Shown one piece after another: positions 1 through 7,062 of a stretch of 10,592 nucleotides of DNA. The translations under genes and the position numbers were made by a program. Numbering within the stretch: the first letter of the stretch is position 1; each line of letters begins with the position of its first letter. Location: assembly GCA_947311665.1 (NCBI GenBank), contig CAMZLA010000069.1, positions 1-10,592 of the forward strand. Direction: 5' to 3'. This DNA is from an uncultured Candidatus Altimarinota bacterium (GTDB lineage Bacteria > Patescibacteriota > Gracilibacteria > CAIRYL01). The notes beneath the pieces were generated by a model that was not told where the DNA came from, made no database searches, and saw only the letters and a list, made by a program, of their open reading frames with translations.

Positions 1-21
1 TAATTCTCTTTGTTTTCTTGA

Positions 22-66
22 AAACTTTTTCATTGTTTTTTCTTCGGAAAAAACAATGAAAAGTTT
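22..66. other. Long hairpin capped by a UUCG tetraloop
   Basis: The arms 22-42 and 47-66 are complementary with one bulged base and enclose the exceptionally stable C(UUCG)G tetraloop at 42-47. The stem is mostly A/T. No T-run follows on either strand, so it is not a standard rho-independent terminator. It probably belongs to the 3' untranslated region of a plus-strand gene that ends at or before the window start; the TAA at 1-3 could even be its stop, but that cannot be tested here. Confidence 0.5.
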
Positions 67-94
67 CGTCACATGGAAATTCCAAAAAAATATA

Positions 95-126
95 AGCCTT
101 TCACTTTCGAGTGAAGGGCTTTTTTT
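95..126 (+). terminator. Rho-independent terminator
   Basis: An 11-bp stem (95-105 with 110-120, one G-T wobble) closes on a TTCG loop. It is followed by an uninterrupted T-run from 120 to 126. This is a textbook terminator for a plus-strand gene upstream of the window and separates it from the peroxiredoxin gene. Confidence 0.85.
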
Positions 127-170
127 GGTGTTTGTGTGAAAATTTGAAAACTGAAAACTTGAAACCAGAG

Positions 171-198
171 AAAGACTTTTATATAAAAGTCTTTTTTT
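171..198 (+). terminator. Second rho-independent terminator
   Basis: A perfect 10-bp inverted repeat (171-180 with 185-194, loop ATAT) runs into seven Ts (192-198). It lies 45 bases after the first terminator with no gene and no clear promoter between them. It is either a backup terminator or an attenuator in a long leader of the peroxiredoxin gene. The stem is symmetric, but only the plus strand is followed by the extra Ts. Confidence 0.75.
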
Positions 199-206
199 GT
201 ATACTC

Positions 207-212
207 TATAAT
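207..212 (+). promoter_or_regulatory. Probable -10 element for the peroxiredoxin gene
   Basis: A perfect TATAAT starts 8 bases after the T-run of the second terminator. No convincing -35 is present at 16-18 bp spacing. A start near 219 would place the in-frame ATG at 211 upstream of the transcript, which favours the ATG at 268 as the translation start. Confidence 0.45.
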
Positions 213-267
213 GAAAAATTATTTATTATTTAATTCATATTTTATGAACTTTGACGACTCTTATATC

Positions 268-795
268 ATGGCTCGAGTTTCTGGAAAAGCTCCAGATTTC
301 ACAGCAAATGCTTATGAAAACGGACAATTTACAAAAGTATCTCTCTATGACGATATCTTGAAAAAAGGGGAATGGGCAGTACTATTCTTTTATCCACTCG
401 ATTTTACCTTTGTTTGCCCAACAGAAATTAAAGAATTTTCAAACAAAGCAGCAGAATTTGAAAAAGCAGGAGCAAAACTTATTGGAATATCAGTAGACTC
501 TGAACATTCTCATAAAGCATGGTGTGAAGGAGACTTGGGAGCATTAAACTTTCCACTTGTTTCAGATCTTCAAAAAGAAATTTCTATCGCATACGATGTT
601 TTACATGATGACGGAATGTCTCTTCGAGGAACATTTATCATAGACCCAGACGGACTTATTCATAGCTCTACAGTAAACAATCTCCCAATTGGACGAAATG
701 TCGATGAAATTCTTCGAACACTCATAGCAGCAAAATCTGGAGAATTATGCCCAGTAAACTGGAATAGTGGAGATGAAACTTTGGGGAAAGCGTAA
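268..795 (+). CDS. 2-Cys peroxiredoxin (AhpC/Prx1 type)
   Basis: Thiol peroxidase that reduces H2O2 and organic hydroperoxides in the cytoplasm. From the ATG at 268 it has 175 residues. The peroxidatic cysteine is C50 in the DFTFVCPTE motif, with P43 and T47 of the active-site pocket. The active-site arginine is probably R120 (LRGTFIIDPDG). The resolving cysteine is C161 in GELCPVNW, so this is a typical 2-Cys enzyme. An extra cysteine lies at C86. The start at 268 gives the family-like beginning MARVSGKAPDF. ATGs at 211 and 244 are in frame, but the first overlaps a -10 box and the extra 19 residues look unlike the family. No AhpF or thioredoxin reductase is visible nearby, so the reductant is unknown. 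The PEGA-protein gene follows after 15 bases, probably in the same transcript. Confidence 0.95.
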   Translation: MARVSGKAPDFTANAYENGQFTKVSLYDDILKKGEWAVLFFYPLDFTFVCPTEIKEFSNKAAEFEKAGAKLIGISVDSEHSHKAWCEGDLGALNFPLVSDLQKEISIAYDVLHDDGMSLRGTFIIDPDGLIHSSTVNNLPIGRNVDEILRTLIAAKSGELCPVNWNSGDETLGKA

Positions 796-810
796 AATTT
801 TATTTTTTTC

Positions 811-1800
811 ATGCAAAAAATATTAAATATTATTTCATCGTCTTTCTTTTTTATAAAGCACTATGCCCTTTGGCTAGTGCTTTTTTTTGTTATTGTTTTG
901 GGAAGTTTTATAGCCTTTCGAGAATTTTATTATTTTGGAACACTCAATATTTATGTTTCAGAAACAAACACAACAATTTCTATAGAAGGAAAAGGGGACT
1001 ATGACTGCCCCAAAAACTTTTGCTCAATTAAACTTTTTCCTAAAAAATATAAAATATCGGTGCAAAAAGAAAATTTTTCTCCATTTATCTTTTCTTCCAA
1101 TGTTTCATTCCAAAAAATAACAGAAAAAAAAATAGAAATTACTCCTCTCAAATCAACTCTCTTTCCAGCAGAAAAAACAAAAAATGATTATAAGAAAGGC
1201 TTTTCTTTCCCATTGCAAACATCAGGGCAAGATAGAAATATCGAAAATTTTACAATAAAAAAAAATAGAGAAAATGCTTTAGAAAAAAAACTGATATATA
1301 ATTCAACACCACTTTTCTCTTTTCAAAATAATATTTTTATTTCAACTGATGAAATTGGAAGAAACGCATGGATTGTTTCAGATGAAAAAGTTTTACAATT
1401 TTCTCAAAAATATAAAACACTTTCTCCAGTTTTTACAGATAATATAAAAAGATTTTATCCACAAAAAGACGGTTTTTTTTCATGGGAAAATGAAAAAAAT
1501 GAAAAATTTTATTTTAATGGAAAAAAAAATATACAACTTCCTTTTTCTCCTCTCTCTCTCTTCTCTGCTTGCAAACTCCCATCATCAAATATCAGTGAAA
1601 ATATTTGGGCATATCTTTCTTTTCATCAAGAAAATATTGCATTTTTTATACAAAATATTACTCTTCCATCACAAAAAAATTTCCCAAAAGTATTATTAGA
1701 AAATATTTCATATAGAGATATCAATTATATTGAATGCACTTCTTCTCATTCTATAAAACTTTTTTTATATTCAGGAAAAGTCTTTATATTAGAATTTTAA
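811..1800 (+). CDS. Membrane-anchored PEGA-like domain protein, function unknown
   Basis: A 329-residue protein. Residues 19-36 form one hydrophobic membrane segment (signal anchor), so the rest should face outside. Residues about 44-112 look like a PEGA domain: a short beta-rich module starting TLNIYVSETNTTISIEGKG, with a lysine-rich strand and a KYKISVQKENF segment. C66 and C71 (DCPKNFC) could form a disulfide. The remaining 200 or so residues are beta-rich with repeated aromatic/Asn/Lys strands, suggestive of a degenerate propeller, but I cannot assign a family. PEGA proteins of this build are common in Patescibacteria and are presumed to act at the surface. It starts 15 bases after the peroxiredoxin stop without a Shine-Dalgarno sequence. 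Confidence 0.8.
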   Translation: MQKILNIISSSFFFIKHYALWLVLFFVIVLGSFIAFREFYYFGTLNIYVSETNTTISIEGKGDYDCPKNFCSIKLFPKKYKISVQKENFSPFIFSSNVSFQKITEKKIEITPLKSTLFPAEKTKNDYKKGFSFPLQTSGQDRNIENFTIKKNRENALEKKLIYNSTPLFSFQNNIFISTDEIGRNAWIVSDEKVLQFSQKYKTLSPVFTDNIKRFYPQKDGFFSWENEKNEKFYFNGKKNIQLPFSPLSLFSACKLPSSNISENIWAYLSFHQENIAFFIQNITLPSQKNFPKVLLENISYRDINYIECTSSHSIKLFLYSGKVFILEF

Positions 1801-1813
1801 AAAAAGAGATTTC

Positions 1814-1842
1814 TTGATTTTTTCTCTTATTATTGATATAAT
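1814..1842 (+). promoter_or_regulatory. Promoter with extended -10 for the VirD4/TraG-like gene
   Basis: TTGATT (1814-1819), a 17-bp spacer and TATAAT (1837-1842) preceded by TGA (1834-1836), an extended -10. Transcription would begin near 1849, giving a 30-base leader to the ATG at 1879. This is the best promoter in the window together with the one at 7027-7055, which has the same hexamers and spacing. Confidence 0.7.
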
Positions 1843-1878
1843 GAAAAGATATATTTTCTGTTTGTTCAATTCGCTAGA

Positions 1879-4491
1879 ATGTTTATAAATATTCCTTTTT
1901 CACCATTTACACTTTCAAAGTTTTCTTTTTTAGAACTCTCTTTTTGGGGAATTGTTTGCATTGCATTGTTTTATATTATAAAAATTTCATATTTCTTATA
2001 TTACGAACGAAAACGAGCAGAACGATTAGAATTCATTCAAATAAAAATACCGAAACAAGATTCCAAAGAAGAAAAAGATGCATTGGGAGATGAATATGGA
2101 ATGGATAAAGATTTTGTAAAACTTTCATCGGCTATGACACAGCTCTATGAAGCATTATTTTCCACTTCATCAGGTTCATTTACAAAAACTCACATTCTTG
2201 GACAAAATTATATTTCTCTCGAATATATTGTAGAAGAAGGGCTTATTAAATATGTAATGGCTTTTCCCCCTGCTTTCAAAGACTCGGCAATAAAACAAAT
2301 TTCAGCAATGTATCCCACATGTGTTATAGATCCTATAGAAAGACCAAATATTGTAGAAAATAGAAAATATTTTTCTGGTGGACATCTCAGTTATTCAAAA
2401 TCGTATGCTATTCCCATAAAAACAATAGACAAAATGGATGCAGAACCGATGAATAATATTATTAATGCTATTTCTAAAGTTGATATAAAAGATAAAGTAG
2501 GAATACAAATATTGATTAAACCAGAAAAATATCCATGGGATAATAAATCTGTTGCAGCAGCAAAAGCAATAAAAGATGGAGAAACGGTTGGGGTTGCATT
2601 GTGGAAAATTCCTTTCTATCCATTCATCGGAATATTTTATATTTTAAAATTTATTTTTCATGCAGGAGATGAAGATGCTTCGGCAGATAATACTCCTGCA
2701 GAACTCGATTCTGTAACTCAGGAATCGGTAACAATTATTGAAGAAAAAACAAAATATCGAGGATATAATACTGTGATAAGAGTTTTGACAGCATCGGATA
2801 TTTCTCAAGAAAAAGCAGATAGTTATTGGGGAGATATTGCCAATGCTATGGTTCCTTTTTCTGGTCATGGAGTAAATAGTATAGACGATTCTGTGTATTA
2901 TTCAAAAAACTTTATAAAAAAACATTTTGAAGCACGATATTTTTCTCGTCCGTTGTTCTATTGGACATGGAGATTTCTTTTTTCTGGAAATTTTGAATGG
3001 ATTCAGGTGATGTGTTCCCATGAACTCACAACATTATATCATTTTCCAAATATAAAATTTAATACTTCGGCTCTCATCGATTGGCAAGAGTTTAAAATGA
3101 CTCCACCTCCACACAATATGCCAAAAGAAGGGTTGCTTTTAGGGTATAATGAATATCGTGGAGAGCGAACAAATGTTTATATTAAACCTGATGATAGAAT
3201 GAGACATTTTTATCTTATTGGGAAATCTGGGACAGGGAAATCGACTATTCTCGAACAAATGATTCGGCAAGATATGGCAAATGGAAATGGGTTGTGTTTA
3301 GTTGATCCACATGGAGATTTAGTAGAATCGGTATTGCCCTATGTTCCACGAGAACGAGCAGAAGATGTTATTATTTTCGATCCTGCCGATGTAGAGCGTC
3401 CGATGGGAGTGAATATTTTAGATGCGAAAAATGAAGATGAAAAAGAGTTTATGGCAAATGAAGCCATGGCAATTTTTATTAAACTTTATGGAGAAGAAAT
3501 TTTTGGACCTCGGCTTCAAAATTATTTTATAAATGCCGTACATACACTCATGTCCGATGATGATGATCCCGCAACAATTCTTGATATTCTCCGAATGTTT
3601 ACCGATGATGCATATAGAATTGAAAAAGTGAAACATGTAACAAAACCATCGGTTAAAGCCTTTTGGGAACAGGAATATGCAAAATCTGGAGACAGAGAAA
3701 AACAAGAAATCATTCCATATTTAGCGGCAAAATTTACTCCATTTGTAACAAATTCTCAAATTAGGAATATTATTGGACAAGGAAAAAGTGGGTTCGATTT
3801 TTCTGAAGTAATGGATAATCAGAAAATTTTATTGGTAAATTTATCGAAAGGGAAGTTGGGAGATTTAAATTCTCGACTGCTTGGTATGATTTTTGTAGCA
3901 AAAATTCAAATGGCAGCCATGGCACGAACAAAAATTCCAGAAGAAGAGAGAAAAGATTTTTTCTTATATGTTGATGAGTTTCAAAATTTTGTAACCGAAA
4001 GTTTTGCATCAATTCTCTCTGAAGCTCGAAAATATCGTTTAGGGTTAATTGTTGCACATCAATATATTTCTCAAATAACAAAAATGCAAACAGGAGGAAA
4101 AGGGGCTCAAGAAGATCATACTATTAAAGATGCTGTTTTTGGGAATGTTGGATCAATGATGAATTTTAAAATTGGGGCACAAGATGCAGAAGCGATGGAA
4201 AAAGAATTTGCTCCTGTTTTTTCTCAAACAGATCTCATCAATATTGCCAATTATCATGCTGTTATAAAATTAAATATTGATAACACCACTTCTCGTGGAT
4301 TTGTAATGAAAACTATTTATGACCCCTCTGGAGCTGATAATGAAGCAGCAGAAGCATATCGACAGCTTTCACGATTGAAATATGCAAGAGATAGAGATTT
4401 TGTAGAACGAGAAGTAAAACGAAAATTAATAGGAAGTGCTGGAAATGGGAAAACATTACCAGGAATGAAAGATATGAAATCTATTTTTTAA
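1879..4491 (+). CDS. Membrane-anchored VirD4/TraG-like (type IV secretion DNA-binding) ATPase
   Basis: An 870-residue P-loop ATPase of the VirD4/TraG/HerA group, as annotated in many Patescibacteria as a type IV secretion DNA-binding protein. Residues about 19-41 form an N-terminal membrane segment, and 244-261 is a second hydrophobic stretch. Residues about 60-430 form the large N-terminal region peculiar to these proteins (possibly the DUF8128 type; from memory, untested). The motor domain starts near 435: Walker A GKSGTGKST at 448-456 (K454), a DPHGD motif at 476-480, Walker B LYVDEFQ with D699/E700, and a VAHQYISQ segment at 725-732. Its likely role is DNA or protein transport across the membrane. 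No relaxase, VirB4 or pilus gene lies in the window, so transfer function is unproven. It has its own promoter upstream. There is no sign of truncation, and the base composition resembles its neighbours. Confidence 0.85.
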   Translation: MFINIPFSPFTLSKFSFLELSFWGIVCIALFYIIKISYFLYYERKRAERLEFIQIKIPKQDSKEEKDALGDEYGMDKDFVKLSSAMTQLYEALFSTSSGSFTKTHILGQNYISLEYIVEEGLIKYVMAFPPAFKDSAIKQISAMYPTCVIDPIERPNIVENRKYFSGGHLSYSKSYAIPIKTIDKMDAEPMNNIINAISKVDIKDKVGIQILIKPEKYPWDNKSVAAAKAIKDGETVGVALWKIPFYPFIGIFYILKFIFHAGDEDASADNTPAELDSVTQESVTIIEEKTKYRGYNTVIRVLTASDISQEKADSYWGDIANAMVPFSGHGVNSIDDSVYYSKNFIKKHFEARYFSRPLFYWTWRFLFSGNFEWIQVMCSHELTTLYHFPNIKFNTSALIDWQEFKMTPPPHNMPKEGLLLGYNEYRGERTNVYIKPDDRMRHFYLIGKSGTGKSTILEQMIRQDMANGNGLCLVDPHGDLVESVLPYVPRERAEDVIIFDPADVERPMGVNILDAKNEDEKEFMANEAMAIFIKLYGEEIFGPRLQNYFINAVHTLMSDDDDPATILDILRMFTDDAYRIEKVKHVTKPSVKAFWEQEYAKSGDREKQEIIPYLAAKFTPFVTNSQIRNIIGQGKSGFDFSEVMDNQKILLVNLSKGKLGDLNSRLLGMIFVAKIQMAAMARTKIPEEERKDFFLYVDEFQNFVTESFASILSEARKYRLGLIVAHQYISQITKMQTGGKGAQEDHTIKDAVFGNVGSMMNFKIGAQDAEAMEKEFAPVFSQTDLINIANYHAVIKLNIDNTTSRGFVMKTIYDPSGADNEAAEAYRQLSRLKYARDRDFVEREVKRKLIGSAGNGKTLPGMKDMKSIF

Positions 4492-4494
4492 ATT

Positions 4495-4523
4495 TTAAAA
4501 TAAATATAATAAACCTATATAAT
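4495..4523 (+). promoter_or_regulatory. Weak candidate promoter for the glycosyltransferase gene
   Basis: A perfect TATAAT at 4518-4523, 17 bp after a poor -35 (TTAAAA, 4495-4500). A start near 4530 would leave about 38 bases before the ATG at 4568. In such AT-rich DNA a TATAAT alone is weak evidence, and read-through from the ATPase gene is equally possible. Confidence 0.35.
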
Positions 4524-4567
4524 ACATCTGAAATATAAAAATATTATTCATTTCATTCCAATCTTTC

Positions 4568-6241
4568 ATGTTCAAATTTTTACACTCATATAAAAATTTT
4601 ATTTTTGCATCTCTTTGCATTATTTTTTTCATATTTCTTCATTCCTATCACATCACTCAAATTCCTGCTGGTTTATATCTCGATGAAACTTCTATTGGAC
4701 TAAATGCCGCAACCATAAGTTCTGCTGGAACTGATGAATATGGACAAAAATTTCCTATATATTTTAAAGCATTTGGAGAATGGAAAAATCCTCTTTATAT
4801 CTATACATCGGCAATTATTTTTAAAATATTTGGAATTTCTGAATTTCATTTACGACTGACTAGCATTTTCTTTTTTGCAATTTTTTTATGTGGAATATAT
4901 GCTTTTTCTCGTAAAATTTTCAAAAAAAACATTTCAGTTTCTCATTATTCTCTTCTCATAGCAGGAACTTTGCCATGGTTTTTCACTTTGTCTCGCATTT
5001 CTTTCGAAGTTATTTCACAAATTGCTATAGCTATTTGGCTTTTTTATTTTTTATATATTTCATATTGTGAAAAAGTAAATAATCTCAATAATCTCAATTA
5101 TTCCAATTATTCAAATATTCTAAAGAAAAATATATATCCGCTTGTTTCTGGTTTATTTTTAGCACTTTTTCTCTATTCCTATTCCACTTCTCGGGTTTTG
5201 GCATTTGGAATTATTCTTGCATTATTTCTCAGTTTCTATCAAAAAAAATATTGGAAAACTCATTTCATTCTGATGATAAGTTTTTTTATTTTTATTCTTC
5301 CATATATTTATTTTTCATATATTCATTCTGGTGCATTAACTTCACGATTTGAACTTCTTACATATCTTTATGATGAAAAAATATCAGTACTAGAAAAAAT
5401 TTCAATTTTTTTCAGAAATTATTTTTCTGCTTTCGATATCTCAAATTTTCTTTTGTTCCAAGGAGATCTCAATATCCGTCATTCATCAGGATATATGGGG
5501 CAACTTTTTTTCATTCCTTTTGTGTTATTTCTTGTCGGATTTTCTGGAACAATTCAAAAATTTTTTTCTCATAACAATCAAAGTCTCACTGATGAAAAAA
5601 ATAAAATAATAAAAAATAAAATAATAAATAATAAAATAATAAAAGAGAAAAAAATACAAGAGACACAAGAGACACAAGAGACACAATCAAAAAAATATTG
5701 GAGAATATTTTTGTTTCTTATTTTGTTAGGATCTCCATTGCCTGCAGCTCTCACATCAGATATTCATCATTCTCTTCGGTTGTTGTTTTTTGGGCTGATG
5801 ATATGTATTTTTTCTTTTTATGGATATAATATTGTAATAGAAAAATATACTAATAAACCAATAAAAAGATATGTCATAGCGGGTATTTTTTTCGGAATAT
5901 TTTTTCAATCAGTTTTTTATTTCCAGAATTATTTTTCAGAAGAAATGAAAAATAAAACAATTTTTTCTTTTGGAGGATATGAATTGCAAGAAGCAATAGA
6001 ATGGGCAAATTCGCAAAATGCAACAGCTATAACTTTCTATGAACATGCACAAAATCCACTCTATGCCAGCATAAAATTTTATAATCATATCTTGGGAACA
6101 GATGTTGAAATAAATAATTTTCCTGCACAAAAAAACTCATGCCATCTCTGGTATAAATGGAATGCGCCACAAAAAAAACTTCCTCCAGTTTCAATCTTTA
6201 GAGGAGATAAAAATGGAATTATTTCAGGAGCGTGTTATTAA
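4568..6241 (+). CDS. GT-C fold membrane glycosyltransferase (GT39/ArnT-like)
   Basis: A 557-residue polytopic protein. TM1 is about 9-26, followed by the large outer loop with the acidic motif GLYLDETS (D39/E40) that serves as the catalytic Asp/Glu in polyprenyl-phosphate-sugar-dependent GT-C enzymes. Next come GTDEYG and FGEWKNPLYIYT, typical of the PMT/ArnT-like family. Many hydrophobic helices follow up to about residue 460, and the C-terminal 90 residues are soluble and probably outside. It likely moves a sugar from a lipid carrier to a protein or lipid at the outer face; the acceptor is unknown. Two repeat-bearing soluble loops are odd: NNLNNLNYSNYSN near 170-183, and an Asn/Lys/Ile then QET-repeat stretch at about 342-375. 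The stop overlaps the convergent trpA stop by 3 bases. Confidence 0.8.
   Translation: MFKFLHSYKNFIFASLCIIFFIFLHSYHITQIPAGLYLDETSIGLNAATISSAGTDEYGQKFPIYFKAFGEWKNPLYIYTSAIIFKIFGISEFHLRLTSIFFFAIFLCGIYAFSRKIFKKNISVSHYSLLIAGTLPWFFTLSRISFEVISQIAIAIWLFYFLYISYCEKVNNLNNLNYSNYSNILKKNIYPLVSGLFLALFLYSYSTSRVLAFGIILALFLSFYQKKYWKTHFILMISFFIFILPYIYFSYIHSGALTSRFELLTYLYDEKISVLEKISIFFRNYFSAFDISNFLLFQGDLNIRHSSGYMGQLFFIPFVLFLVGFSGTIQKFFSHNNQSLTDEKNKIIKNKIINNKIIKEKKIQETQETQETQSKKYWRIFLFLILLGSPLPAALTSDIHHSLRLLFFGLMICIFSFYGYNIVIEKYTNKPIKRYVIAGIFFGIFFQSVFYFQNYFSEEMKNKTIFSFGGYELQEAIEWANSQNATAITFYEHAQNPLYASIKFYNHILGTDVEINNFPAQKNSCHLWYKWNAPQKKLPPVSIFRGDKNGIISGACY
5081..5116 (+). repeat. Four degenerate 9-nt tandem repeats inside the glycosyltransferase gene
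   Basis: Two copies of AATCTCAAT (5081-5089, 5090-5098) are followed by TATTCCAAT (5099-5107) and TATTCAAAT (5108-5116). They encode NLN-NLN-YSN-YSN in a loop between membrane helices. The 9-nt period keeps the frame open. The first pair is exact, so that duplication is recent or conserved. Confidence 0.75.
5600..5650 (+). repeat. AATAAA-rich low-complexity stretch in coding sequence
   Basis: An irregular array of AATAAAATA-like units encodes an Asn/Lys/Ile-only segment (KNKIINNKIIK and flanks). It sits in a loop of the glycosyltransferase directly before the QET repeats. It looks like slippage-generated filler with no recognisable domain. Confidence 0.6.
5657..5683 (+). repeat. Three perfect 9-nt tandem repeats (CAAGAGACA)
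   Basis: Three identical copies (5657-5665, 5666-5674, 5675-5683), plus a partial CAA, encode QET-QET-QET-Q in a soluble loop of the glycosyltransferase. Complete identity implies a recent expansion, and copy number may vary between strains. Confidence 0.85.
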
Positions 6242-7008
6242 ATTTTTTGCAAAAATTTACTCACTCCTTCCACTCCTTTTTCATCAAAAACCTGTACCAG
6301 ATGAGAGCCAATAACAGCAATATCTACAATTCCATATAAATCTTGAATTTGTTTTTCGCTTTGAATTCCAAAACCAAGAGCAATATGTGCATTTGTAGAT
6401 TTTTTTATTTTTTCTAAATATTCATCAATATCGTTTGAAAATCCTTTTGTTCCAGTTACTCCTGTTCGAGAAACAGCATAGATAAGATTTTGAGAATATT
6501 TTTTAAGAAAATTATACCGTTTTGCTTGCATTGTTGGAGCATAGAGCGGAATCATTTCAATCTTTTTCTCTTTGCTTTCATCATAAATTTTTTGCCCTTC
6601 TGGGGTATCAAACAATAGATCTGGTAAAATAAAAGCATCAATATCTGCTTTGGCACTTTTTTCTATAAAATTTTCAATTCCTTGTGCCATAACAATATTG
6701 GCATAGGTCATAATAATTAAAGGAATATTTATTCCTTTTTTTCGTAAGTTTTTTGCAAGAGTAAATACATCTTCTGTTCTTACTCCATTATCAAGAGCTT
6801 CTTGTGATGCTTTTAAAATAACAGGACCATCGGCAACAGGATCTGAAAAAGGAATTTGTAATTCCACAAAGTCTGCACCATTTTTTGCCATAGCAATAAC
6901 AAGTTCTTCTGTTTTTTCAAGACTCGGATACCCAACAATAACATGAGTCATTACCCCAATTCTTTTTTCATCAGATATTTTTTTTAGCTGTGTTTCAATT
7001 CTGTTCAT
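6238..7008 (-). CDS. trpA: Tryptophan synthase alpha subunit
   Basis: Cleaves indole-3-glycerol phosphate to indole and glyceraldehyde-3-phosphate; the indole normally passes to TrpB. The TIM-barrel protein has 256 residues from the ATG at 7008 (E. coli TrpA has 268). The catalytic pair E49 and D60 lies in VELQIPFSDPVADGP at exactly the E. coli numbering. The mobile loop is SRTGVTG (180-186) and the phosphate-binding part is GFGI (212-215) with an IGSHL segment near 233-237. MTYANIVMAQG (100-110) matches the family's MTYxN segment. The frame stays open upstream to an ATG at 7122, but those 38 extra residues are unlike TrpA and cross the promoter, so 7008 is preferred. No trpB or other trp gene is in the window. 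No Shine-Dalgarno sequence precedes the start. Confidence 0.95.
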   Translation of the reverse strand: MNRIETQLKKISDEKRIGVMTHVIVGYPSLEKTEELVIAMAKNGADFVELQIPFSDPVADGPVILKASQEALDNGVRTEDVFTLAKNLRKKGINIPLIIMTYANIVMAQGIENFIEKSAKADIDAFILPDLLFDTPEGQKIYDESKEKKIEMIPLYAPTMQAKRYNFLKKYSQNLIYAVSRTGVTGTKGFSNDIDEYLEKIKKSTNAHIALGFGIQSEKQIQDLYGIVDIAVIGSHLVQVFDEKGVEGVSKFLQKI

Positions 7009-7026
7009 AATTTTTTTAAAAATATA

Positions 7027-7062
7027 TTGATTAATTTTTTTATATAGAATATAATTATTATA
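7027..7062. promoter_or_regulatory. Divergent promoter with palindromic -10 region
   Basis: Plus strand: TTGATT (7027-7032), 17-bp spacer, TATAAT (7050-7055), the same hexamers and spacing as at 1814-1842. Minus strand: TATAAT at 7062-7057, without a good -35. Together 7050-7062 reads TATAATTATTATA, a perfect 13-base palindrome. The predicted starts are near 7062 rightward and 7050 leftward. The leftward transcript would give trpA a leader of about 42 bases; the rightward one would produce the hairpin-rich RNA at 7062-7158. Confidence 0.5.

Noticed and set aside
211..267. Peroxiredoxin start at 211
   Set aside because: The ATG overlaps the TATAAT at 207-212 and would precede the transcript start; the 19 extra residues do not resemble the family.
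1804..1828. Terminator after the PEGA-protein gene
   Set aside because: Only a 6-bp AAGAGA/TCTCTT stem with a 13-base loop and no T-run, and it overlaps the -35 of the next promoter; too weak to call.
3418..4081. Minus-strand open frames inside the VirD4/TraG-like gene
   Set aside because: They are shadows of a well-conserved coding sequence with intact Walker motifs, and their products show no recognisable motifs.
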